From NCBI GenBank assembly GCA_910585485.1, contig CAJUEZ010000004.1:1-64000 (forward strand): a DNA stretch of 64,000 bases, written 5' to 3'. Numbering within the stretch: the stretch's first letter is position 1; each line of letters starts with the position of its first letter. Positions 1 to 6,998 of this stretch are shown one piece after another. The stretch comes from an uncultured Clostridia bacterium. Its GTDB lineage: Bacteria > Bacillota > Clostridia > UBA1381. The notes beneath the pieces are model-generated. The model saw only the letters and a list, made by a program, of their open reading frames with translations. It was not told the origin of the DNA and searched no databases. Position numbers and translations under genes: made by a program.

Positions 1-52
1 CGCATGACTGTTAATCATGATGTCGCTGGTTCGAGCCCAGCTGGAGGAGCCA
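1..52 (+). tRNA. tRNA-Asn (GTT), 3' part only
   Basis: The window opens inside a tRNA gene. A CATGA/TCATG anticodon stem encloses the loop CTGTTAA (anticodon GTT, Asn). A perfect T-arm (GCTGG/CCAGC around TTCGAGC), the 3' acceptor strand, discriminator G and an encoded CCA follow. The 5' half is outside the window. Bases 6-52 are repeated exactly at 22,621-22,667, so this gene is probably the integration site of the island that follows. Confidence 0.93.
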
Positions 53-54
53 TT

Positions 55-92
55 AAAGCTGATACCTATACAGGTTATCAGCTTTTTGTTTT
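55..92 (+). terminator. Terminator after tRNA-Asn
   Basis: AAAGCTGATACC pairs with GGTTATCAGCTTT (one bulge) and is followed by a T-rich run. It lies directly after the tRNA CCA end. Confidence 0.7.
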
Positions 93-180
93 ATTCTAAA
101 AATATGAAAATATGTCCTAAATTGCAAAAAATACAATTTAGGTATATTCTATTTTAATCTATTGTATGTTTTTAAGATAA

Positions 181-209
181 TTGACAATTGTATATTTCTA
201 TAGTAGAAT
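181..209 (+). promoter_or_regulatory. Sigma-A-type promoter
   Basis: TTGACA (181-186), a 17-bp spacer and TAGAAT (204-209). It points toward the small reading frame at 262 and the decayed region before the stalk-domain gene. Confidence 0.6.
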
Positions 210-261
210 GTATTTATAAAAATTATTCCCTGTGAACTAATTTATTGAAAGGATATGGCTA

Positions 262-405
262 ATGAATAAAAACCATATATTTCTTGATTGTAGTTATAAT
301 TTTATGAGTTCTGAAGAGGATGTTAATGGGATGCAAGGAAAAGGATTGATTCCAGAAGAAACTTTTGTATTTCTTCCGCAAAAGGAAATCAATATATTAC
401 AATAG
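262..405 (+). CDS. Small hypothetical protein, 47 aa (possibly 5' part of a broken gene)
   Basis: ATG at 262 follows a GAAAGGA ribosome site and lies about 50 bp after a good promoter. The product of 47 residues (MNKNHIFLDC... to ...KEINILQ) is not recognised. It ends in TAG about 35 bp before another open stretch without a start codon (442-654), so the two may be halves of one decayed gene. Confidence 0.3.
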   Translation: MNKNHIFLDCSYNFMSSEEDVNGMQGKGLIPEETFVFLPQKEINILQ

Positions 406-441
406 AAGCGAAAAGATGAGAGGGGAGGGTTTTTGAGTTGA

Positions 442-654
442 AATGGTTTAATCAATAGACGTTATCGTATTAATTGTTATTCAAATGGTAAATTATTGCC
501 TATAAATTCTAATGCATTTGATAGCGATAATCACTATGAAGATGATATATATACTATTCAATTGGCTCCCAATGAAACAGCTAATATAGTTATAGAATCA
601 ACAGAATTAGCAGGAGCATCGGCTACATGTAAAAATTGGTTTAGAATTCAATAA
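442..654 (+). pseudogene. Remnant of a small gene preceding the stalk-domain protein
   Basis: This stretch is open after TGA 439-441, has no start codon, and ends in TAA just before the stalk-domain gene at 675. Its decoded C-terminus (APNETANIVIES... to ...KNWFRIQ) resembles in position and style the intact 79-residue protein at 55,988-56,227 (VPANSTVQYRLS... to ...RNYFTIENK), which also lies directly upstream of a stalk-domain paralogue. I infer that the small gene and the stalk-domain gene are a pair and that this copy has lost its 5' end. The resemblance is weak outside the last 35 residues. Confidence 0.35.
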
Positions 655-674
655 TAATTGTGAGGTGAGATTTT

Positions 675-1988
675 ATGAGGAAAATATTTTTTTTAATAAC
701 AATATTTATTTGTGCATTTCAAGTGGAAGCATTTGCAGAGACGGAATTTATACGCGGTAATGCACCGAAAATAGAAGAAACAAGGATAGATACGGCAGAT
801 AATTTTTTCTATGCAAAAATATTCAATGTTAATGGAATTCCGTATATTTATAAAGGTTATAAAACAAATCCGGTGCCATATGATGAAAGTTTATCAGAGA
901 TATTTGATAAGAATTATATCATTACAGATAATTATTATATTGCTCATGAATATGCAAATAGAGCTGCGATAAGTGGCGGAGCATATGTTCCATTTACAAC
1001 CTTATTAATCTATGATAAACAAATGAATCTTCTGCATGAGGAGGATTTTGGAGGAGGCGTATGTGTGTATGATGTTGGTTATTGTAATGGCGTAATTTAT
1101 TGTGAATACGCTGAAAAGCTTGAAGAGGTTTTTGAAAATGGGAGCTATCATTTTAAAAGAAGTTACAATCCGTATATTAACAGAAATAATTCAAGAGAGA
1201 AAATAGAATGGGTGACAGTAAAATCTACTGATATGATAAATTGGGAAAAGTGCGAGGGAGATATTCCAATATCTAATAGCCGTGTAAGCATTCTTGATGA
1301 TGAAATATCACTTTTTGAAAAAAATCCTGTAAATGTTGCGTATGAAAACAACGAAGAATATAAACTCAATAATGCGCAAATCAAACTTGGAGATTGGTTT
1401 CTTGTAGGAGGAAATGTTCAGGGAAAACATTTTTTAAGCAATATATACTTGACAAACGATTTTGTATATTTTGTTCCGATAAATATTCCAGAGGAAGCAA
1501 CCGAGGCATTTAATGAAAATCAGGTAAATATCTTAGGTGAAGTTTATGAGTATGATGATAAAATTATTTTGAATTATGAGGATTTGAAATATTATCTGAC
1601 AATACCTACTGATACAGTATATAGCAAACTTAATGAAATAAAAAATGCTCCATATGTGGTGTTAAAAGACAATATTCTTGGTTTTGAAACACCACCTATA
1701 ATAGAGAATGGCAGCACGCTTGTGCCAATGCGGTTCCTGTTTGAGCAGATAGGCGCGGATGTTGAGTGGAATCAAGCAACACAGACTGCAACAGCAACGC
1801 TTGATAATACAGCAGTTACCTTTGCAATAGACGATACCAATGCAGAAGTAAATAGAACATCTGTCACCATGGATGTTCCGGCTCGTCTTATAAATGGCAA
1901 AACAATGGTTCCGCTCCGCTTCCTTTCTGAAGAAATGGGCTTTGAAGTTACATGGGATGCAGAATCAAGAACAGCAATTATAGAGTAA
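675..1988 (+). CDS. Secreted protein with C-terminal copper-amine-oxidase-type stalk domain
   Basis: 437 residues, starting at the ATG after GTGAGGTGAG. An N-terminal signal peptide (KIFFLITIFICAFQVEAFAE) predicts export. Residues ~20-325 form an aromatic, beta-rich region that I do not recognise. Residues ~328-437 match the copper amine oxidase N-terminal-like stalk domain (PF07833 type): PPIIENGSTLVPMRF..., VPARLINGKTMVPLRFLSE, and ending EVTWDAESRTAIIE. In Clostridia and Paenibacillus this domain ends many secreted proteins and is thought to serve as a non-catalytic surface or stalk module. The domain is almost identical, in DNA as well, to the end of the paralogue at 56,241-57,596, while the N-terminal parts differ strongly. 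Function unknown. Confidence 0.8.
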   Translation: MRKIFFLITIFICAFQVEAFAETEFIRGNAPKIEETRIDTADNFFYAKIFNVNGIPYIYKGYKTNPVPYDESLSEIFDKNYIITDNYYIAHEYANRAAISGGAYVPFTTLLIYDKQMNLLHEEDFGGGVCVYDVGYCNGVIYCEYAEKLEEVFENGSYHFKRSYNPYINRNNSREKIEWVTVKSTDMINWEKCEGDIPISNSRVSILDDEISLFEKNPVNVAYENNEEYKLNNAQIKLGDWFLVGGNVQGKHFLSNIYLTNDFVYFVPINIPEEATEAFNENQVNILGEVYEYDDKIILNYEDLKYYLTIPTDTVYSKLNEIKNAPYVVLKDNILGFETPPIIENGSTLVPMRFLFEQIGADVEWNQATQTATATLDNTAVTFAIDDTNAEVNRTSVTMDVPARLINGKTMVPLRFLSEEMGFEVTWDAESRTAIIE

Positions 1989-2045
1989 CAAAGATGACGA
2001 TAGATTGTTTATAAAACAGTAAACGGATAAAAAATTGAAAGATGA

Positions 2046-2076
2046 AACCGACATCAGGCTAATGGTGTCGGTTTTG
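2046..2076 (+). terminator. Terminator of the stalk-domain gene
   Basis: AACCGACATC (2046-2055) pairs with GGTGTCGGTT (2064-2073), followed by TTTGTGTTT. The same hairpin with one loop change occurs at 57,654-57,684. Confidence 0.8.
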
Positions 2077-2099
2077 TGTTTACATAGAAGATGTACATA

Positions 2100-2169
2100 A
2101 CCACTTTTTCCATAGAATACTACCATTATTTCCAGAATTATTTACAAATTTTTCGGGGAATTATATAAT
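2100..2169 (+). promoter_or_regulatory. LytTR/AgrA-type regulated promoter
   Basis: Direct repeats ACCACTTTTTCC (2100-2111) and ACCATTATTTCC (2122-2133) start 22 bp apart. They are followed by TTTACA (2141-2146), a 17-bp spacer and TATAAT (2164-2169). The second repeat starts 42 bp before TATAAT. The same geometry occurs before agrD (5990-6059) and at 57,705-57,774. Tandem sites about two helical turns apart, upstream of a weak -35, are typical of LytTR-domain regulators such as AgrA. The regulator encoded at 3943 is the obvious candidate. Confidence 0.75.
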
Positions 2170-2201
2170 CATAGTGAAATAGTAGGAGGCAAATATTTAT
2201 T

Positions 2202-2384
2202 ATGATCGAACAGAAATTAATTTCGCTGGTAATTGATGAAATTACAGAACATAAACTGAGTCATTATCGAATGAAAAATAGGGAGTATAGCAAGCTCAAT
2301 ATAGAGCTGACGCAGTTAGGAAATAAAATGCAATCAGTGTTAGTAGAATTGTCAGCAAAGACAGCCGACTGGCAAGAGAGTTAA
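2202..2384 (+). pseudogene. 3'-truncated copy of small hypothetical (DUF6809-like)
   Basis: The 60-residue frame begins like the intact 94-residue protein at 57,807-58,091; both contain EITEHKLSHYRMKN. After about residue 50 the similarity stops and the sequence runs into relaxase coding sequence in another frame. The lost part contains the more conserved C-terminus (GAKDCVKLLKRLGVL in the intact copy). The regulated promoter upstream is intact. The DUF6809 assignment is from memory of the family pattern and tentative. Confidence 0.6.
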
Positions 2385-3811
2385 TAGTTGCCTTGCCGGT
2401 TGAATTACAGCTTGATGAATGGAAATCTATTTTACAGAAATTCATCACAGAAAATTGTGTTAATAAAGGGATGTGTGCTGATGTAAATATACACAATACA
2501 GACGGACACAATCCACACGCGCATATTTTACTGACGGTGCGCCCGCTTGATGAAAAAGGCAAGTGGCAATCCAAAACACAGAAAGAATATCTTTGCAAGC
2601 GCGGTGATGAAGAACGCGGATTTACTTCCGATGAATTTAAGACCGTACAGGCTGACGGTTGGGAAAAACAATATCAGTATTTTGTCGGTAAGAAAAAAAT
2701 ATATATGACACCCTCTGAAGCAAAATCACAGAATTTAGAGCGTGTTTCTAAAAACCCCAAAAGTACACGATACGGCAGACAAAATTCCATATGCGCCGAA
2801 TGGAACAGCGAAGAACAAGTTTTACAGTGGCGCAAAGCGTGGGAAGATGTTACCAACCTTGAATTGGAACGGAAAAATATATCCGAGCGCATCGACTGCC
2901 GCAGCCTTTCCGAGCGCGGCATTGATGAACAGCCTACAATCCACGAGGGAGTTGCCGCGCGGATTATAGAACAGCGCAGCGGTGTTTCGGAACGGTGTGA
3001 ACTTAATAGACAAATCCGCAAAGATAATGCTCTGCTGCGTGAATTAAAAGCATTAGTCAATAGACTTTCTGAAGCTGTTGAAAATACCGCCGCTAAAATT
3101 GCTGAAAAGTTAGAGAACTTCAGAAACAATATGATAACTGCATTTTATGAAATTCGTCATAATTCAAATATTGCTGATGAAATTCAGCGCGATAATCGCG
3201 CTATTGATATTGGTTTGCGTGAATACAACAAGGTTGTAAAAGCTATTGACAAAGTAGACTCAAGTTTGTCAAAGTTGAAAACAGAAAAAGCCACACTTCC
3301 GCCAATACATATATTCAAGCACAATGCCTTGTCAGAGCAAATTGCAAAATTAGAAACAGACCTTAAAAAACTTAAAAACCGTAAATCAATATTGCTTGGT
3401 GATATGGGGTGTAAATCGGAAAATGATGTGACACAAGTTGAGGAACAGCGGAACAAGAATGATGTTGTACTTAACAATATATCAAAGCGAAATGATACCC
3501 TGACAGAGTATTCCGAAAATGAAAAGACACAGTATAGAGAGATAAAGGGTAATCTATCGCCCGAAAAACTATCCGCCGTTCAGGAAGAAAGCAGTAAAAT
3601 TCGTGAGGACGGTATCAAGGGTGTTATACAAAAATTACGAGATATATTCGGAAACAAATATGATGATAATATTTTCAAAGAAGCTGAAACAGATGTCAGC
3701 AAAGCACTGAACGAAAAACCGATACCAAAAAAATCAATTCAAACGCAGTTGCGGTGCAAACAACAGAAGTCTACACCACAATATCAGAGAAAGCGTGAGA
3801 TTGAGAGATGA
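2354..3811 (+). pseudogene. MobA/MobL-family relaxase, N-terminally truncated
   Basis: Translation is open from before 2354 (SRLARELIVALPVELQLDEW...) to 3811. It contains the HUH metal-binding motif (GHNPHAHILLTVRPLDEKGKW) and RKAWEDVTNLELE, both typical of MobA/MobL relaxases, then a long coiled-coil tail. The first ~80-90 residues normal for the family, including the catalytic tyrosine region, are absent. The junction coincides with the truncated small gene upstream, so a deletion or recombination fused the two. The remaining frame starts at TTG 2393 at best. It records past conjugative mobilisation, and DNA nicking activity is unlikely. Confidence 0.75.
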
Positions 3812-3942
3812 CATTGTATGTTATTTACAAATGGTATTGTTAGAAATTAGGTATATTGACGAAAAATAAAACAAAACATATCATTTTGTAAAAAAGTAAG
3901 GTATAATGAAATACGAATAAAGTCTTGCCGGAGGAAGGTAAT

Positions 3943-4653
3943 ATGCGTATAGCAGTCTGTGATGATGAAATTTTGTCATTGAAGCAAACAAGTGGCATCA
4001 TAAGAGATGTATTTAGTGAAATGCAGTTAAAGTGTATTATTGATGAATTTGCTAATGCTGATGGATTATTAAAAAGCAAAAAGAAATATGCCGTAGTATT
4101 CTTAGATATAGAGCTTAAAGATTCTCAAAAAAATGGCATTTGGGCAGCAAAACATATTAAAGCTTCCGATCCAGATTGCGCGATTATATTTACTACAAAT
4201 TATGAAGAGTATATTGATGAAGTTATAGGAAAATATGCTTTTAGGTATTGGTCTAAACCAATTAACGCAAATCGTTTGCAAAAAAGCATCCAACTGCTTC
4301 TTAACCATATGAAAACTATAACGATTGAAATATGCAGCAATAAGCAAAAGCTTGAAATTATGTTAAAAGATATTATATATATTACACCGCAGGGTAAGCA
4401 TTGTAAAATTATTACTGTTTCAAATGAGTATGTTGTTATAAAGTCGTTTAAGGAAATAAATGAATTACTTACATCGAAGAATTTTTGCAAATGTCATGGT
4501 AGCTATTGTGTTAATCTTGATTATGTAGAGAAATATACCAAAACAGAGGTCTATCTGAAATATAAGACAAACAAGTATAAAGTGCATCTGTCAAGACGTC
4601 AGTATATGGCTTTTAAGGAACAAATGTTTATTATAGGGGGAGAAAAAGAATGA
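3943..4653 (+). CDS. agrA: AgrA/LytR-type response regulator
   Basis: 236 residues from ATG 3943 (ribosome site GGAGGAAGG at 3930-3938). Residues 1-120 are a receiver domain with the acidic pocket CDDE (6-9) and phospho-acceptor D55 in VVFLDIE. Residues ~133-232 are a LytTR DNA-binding domain (CNKQKLEIMLKDIIYITP..., ending LSRRQYMAFKEQ). It should be activated by the kinase encoded immediately downstream, whose start overlaps its stop by four bases (ATGA). The likely targets are the three 22-bp-spaced tandem sites at 2100, 5990 and 57,705. A TATAAT at 3902-3907 probably serves the regulator-kinase operon, with no tandem sites before it. Confidence 0.88.
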   Translation: MRIAVCDDEILSLKQTSGIIRDVFSEMQLKCIIDEFANADGLLKSKKKYAVVFLDIELKDSQKNGIWAAKHIKASDPDCAIIFTTNYEEYIDEVIGKYAFRYWSKPINANRLQKSIQLLLNHMKTITIEICSNKQKLEIMLKDIIYITPQGKHCKIITVSNEYVVIKSFKEINELLTSKNFCKCHGSYCVNLDYVEKYTKTEVYLKYKTNKYKVHLSRRQYMAFKEQMFIIGGEKE

Positions 4654-5939
4654 CAAACGGAATAAACTTATTTGTGGCAATTGCTTTGTCATATATAATA
4701 TTTATATTTTACACGAATTCGACAATGAAGTCCAGAAGAAATTATTTGACTTCCAATATGTGTGCATTATTGGGATATGGGGTTATTTATATCGTTTCAT
4801 TGTATAACATACCGATGATAAATATTTTTTTGTCTGTAGCAGTCAACATTGCGATAATATATTTATGTTTTAGAACAACCTTTAAGAATGCTGTTATACA
4901 GTCGCTGATATTAACAGCAATAATGATGATTTCAGAAGGAATTGCTGCGATGTTTACAGATATTAACAGCGAAATAAATGGCTTGGCAGAAAAATCATTA
5001 GGAGCTAAATTAGTTCATGGAGTATTATCAAGACTTATATATTTTACTGGTACGGTAATTTTTAAATTTGTTTCAAAAGACAAATCAAAACATGAAATTT
5101 ATAGCGGTTTTTTAAGCCTGCTTGTAATTCCGGTATTTACTATTTTATTTAGTGCGGGTATAATGTCAATATTTGATATTATCAATGAAAAACAAAGGCT
5201 TATGTTTGCTTTAATAGCAATATTCGGAGTCATATCAAATGTAATTGTATATTGGATGTATGATAAAACGTTGATATACCAGAAAGAAATAAGAGAGCTT
5301 CAAGAACAGCAATTTAAGGATAATATGGAATTAATGTATTGCAATATGCTTGAGGACAAATTGGATCAAGCAAAGATAATGCGGCATGATTTTAGAGAGC
5401 ATTTGAAAATATTAGAGGCATATATTGGCAGCGATAGCGAAAGCGCATTAAAATATTTAAAGTCTATAGAAATAAGTAATGAATCAGTCAATGTAATCAA
5501 TTATACCAGCAGTAAGGTTTTCAATATCATGCTTTCCGAAAAACAAAAGGTATGTATTAACAAAGGAATTTTGCTGAAAATACAAATTGCAGAAGTAAGC
5601 CTTGGCTTTATGGAAGATATTGATATTGTGTCTATTTTCTCTAATTTATTAAATAATGCGATAGAGAGTAGTGCAAAATCAGAGAAAAAACTTATTAATA
5701 TAACTCTCTATAAAATGAACAATTCTTTTTTAGTCATTAAAATAGATAATAGCTGTGACATGAAGCCAATACAAGAAAACGGCTTTTATAAGACAACAAA
5801 GACTTCCGACCAAGAGCATGGAATAGGCTTAAAAAGCATTGTTAAAACTCTAAAAAACTATAATGGAGATTTAAGATTAGAATATAATGACGAAAGAAGA
5901 ATTTTTTCGGCTATGATTATGATACCATTAATTTATTAA
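4650..5939 (+). CDS. agrC: AgrC-type membrane sensor histidine kinase
   Basis: 429 residues. The N-terminal ~200 residues hold about six hydrophobic segments, the expected sensor for a cyclic peptide. A helical dimerisation region follows with phospho-acceptor H246 in MRHDFREHL, the HPK10-type pattern of quorum-sensing kinases. The C-terminal ATPase has the N-box (SNLLNNAIES) and G-box (EHGIGLKSIV). It is translationally coupled to the regulator. AgrA and AgrC sit upstream of and separate from AgrD/AgrB, unlike the single BDCA operon of staphylococci. Confidence 0.88.
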   Translation: MTNGINLFVAIALSYIIFIFYTNSTMKSRRNYLTSNMCALLGYGVIYIVSLYNIPMINIFLSVAVNIAIIYLCFRTTFKNAVIQSLILTAIMMISEGIAAMFTDINSEINGLAEKSLGAKLVHGVLSRLIYFTGTVIFKFVSKDKSKHEIYSGFLSLLVIPVFTILFSAGIMSIFDIINEKQRLMFALIAIFGVISNVIVYWMYDKTLIYQKEIRELQEQQFKDNMELMYCNMLEDKLDQAKIMRHDFREHLKILEAYIGSDSESALKYLKSIEISNESVNVINYTSSKVFNIMLSEKQKVCINKGILLKIQIAEVSLGFMEDIDIVSIFSNLLNNAIESSAKSEKKLINITLYKMNNSFLVIKIDNSCDMKPIQENGFYKTTKTSDQEHGIGLKSIVKTLKNYNGDLRLEYNDERRIFSAMIMIPLIY

Positions 5940-5952
5940 TTATAATTAAGAT

Positions 5953-5982
5953 GATAAGGTCAAAAAATGACCTTATTTTTTT
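5953..5982 (+). terminator. Terminator after agrC
   Basis: AAGGTCA (5956-5962) pairs with TGACCTT (5968-5974), followed by ATTTTTTTATATTTT. It separates agrAC from the agrD promoter that starts 15 bp later. Confidence 0.8.
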
Positions 5983-5989
5983 ATATTTT

Positions 5990-6059
5990 ACCACTTTTTC
6001 TTGAAAGCGCTACCACTTTTTCTTGTTTTATTGACAAAGAAATTTCTAATTTATATAAT
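5990..6059 (+). promoter_or_regulatory. agrD promoter with tandem LytTR/AgrA sites
   Basis: Two identical direct repeats ACCACTTTTTCTTG begin at 5990 and 6012 (22-bp phase). TTGACA (6031-6036), a 17-bp spacer and TATAAT (6054-6059) follow. The repeat phase and the distance to -10 match the promoters at 2100 and 57,705. This implies positive autoregulation: AgrA, once activated by the peptide, drives agrD, agrB and probably the protease gene. Confidence 0.82.
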
Positions 6060-6114
6060 CATATTACATAAATATAAAAGGTGTTTATACTTATACGCAG
6101 GAAGGAGCTTTTTT

Positions 6115-6285
6115 ATGAAAAATAAGAAAACAAACACAATATTCTTAAAGAGTAAAAGAATGTTTATGAGGATTTTACCTGCTTGCGCAATGGCAATGAC
6201 GCTGATCAGCGCAAACGCAACGGCATGTTGGATACAGGGTCAGCCAGAACCTCCCGCAAACCTTAAAAACTATCGTAAATTTTAA
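6115..6285 (+). CDS. agrD: AgrD-type cyclic lactone autoinducer precursor
   Basis: 56 residues from ATG 6115 (ribosome site GGAAGGAG). It has a basic amphipathic leader (residues 1-20), a hydrophobic stretch (RILPACAMAMTLIS), then the signature ANATACWIQGQPEPPANLKN. Firmicute AgrD peptides have C-x4 followed by QPE-P-L, where AgrB cuts after the fourth ring residue and closes a thiolactone to the cysteine. The predicted ring here is Cys-Trp-Ile-Gln-Gly (C38-G42), with an exocyclic tail of unknown length. agrB starts 8 bp downstream. The ring is predicted by analogy. Confidence 0.88.
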   Translation: MKNKKTNTIFLKSKRMFMRILPACAMAMTLISANATACWIQGQPEPPANLKNYRKF

Positions 6286-6293
6286 TTATAGAG

Positions 6294-6884
6294 ATGTTTC
6301 AACCATTATGCGAAAAAGTGGTTTTGAACGTAATTCAGAATGGCAATATTAAAGCAGAACAAAAAGAGGAATATCTATATGGTCTGAATATGTTTTTTAA
6401 TGTATCTGTTAATATTCTGTCAATGATTTTAATAGGTCTTATTACAGGCAGATTATGGGAATGCACCGTCTTTTGTATTGTTTATAAAGTTATACGAAAA
6501 TATACAGGAGGATTTCATTTTGAGTCAGCCGTATATTGCTATATATCATCGTGTATTCTATATTTTATGATTATAGCTGCTATAATGTTTATACCGTTCA
6601 AAATATATGAAATGTCGGCTATAGTTATATTATCAGGGATCATACTCTGGATTTTATCACCGGTAGAAGCGATAAATAAACCTTTAGATGAGTGTGAAAA
6701 ATATGTCTTTAGAAAACGTGCAAGAATAAATATTGTCCTGATATTAGGGGTTTACATTATAAGCATATTTTTCAATGAAGAATTAACAACTGTAGTAGCT
6801 ATCAGCATTATTACAGTTATGATTTTTACCATTTTAGGCAAAATTAAACTTTTAGTTTATACCAAGAAACGAAACTTAAGATAA
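6294..6884 (+). CDS. agrB: AgrB accessory regulator, peptide-processing membrane protease
   Basis: 196 residues. It contains the AgrB core RKYTGGFHFESAVYC, in which H75 and C82 (seven apart, as in staphylococcal AgrB) form the cysteine-protease pair, plus several hydrophobic segments. It cleaves the C-terminal tail of AgrD and makes the thiolactone at the membrane. Length is normal for the family. It lies 8 bp after agrD. No terminator is visible in the ~115 bp before the S8 protease gene, so all three may be one transcript. Confidence 0.92.
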   Translation: MFQPLCEKVVLNVIQNGNIKAEQKEEYLYGLNMFFNVSVNILSMILIGLITGRLWECTVFCIVYKVIRKYTGGFHFESAVYCYISSCILYFMIIAAIMFIPFKIYEMSAIVILSGIILWILSPVEAINKPLDECEKYVFRKRARINIVLILGVYIISIFFNEELTTVVAISIITVMIFTILGKIKLLVYTKKRNLR

Positions 6885-6998
6885 AGTATAGTATAAACAC
6901 CTGCTATGTTTTACAAGGTAAGAAAAATTATTGTAAACAATAGAACTACAAATTTCACTAGAGAGAAATACACACATCGTAAAGATAAGGAGAATAAC

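Larger units (their letters stand above)
1662..2350 (+). repeat. Long duplication, copy 1 (partner 57,273-57,955)
   Basis: From the stalk domain of the preceding gene, through its stop, terminator hairpin, LytTR-type promoter and the first ~50 codons of the next small gene, this segment is collinear and highly similar to 57,273-57,955. Similarity ends where truncated relaxase sequence begins. One copy lies inside the tRNA-Asn island and the other in the second accessory region. Boundaries were judged by eye. Confidence 0.8.

Noticed and set aside
2100..2133. Chance AT-rich similarity for the LytTR repeats
   Set aside because: The 22-bp phase, 42-bp distance to -10 and 17-bp spacer are identical at three loci, one of which is the agrD promoter, so chance was judged unlikely, although two of the three belong to one duplication.
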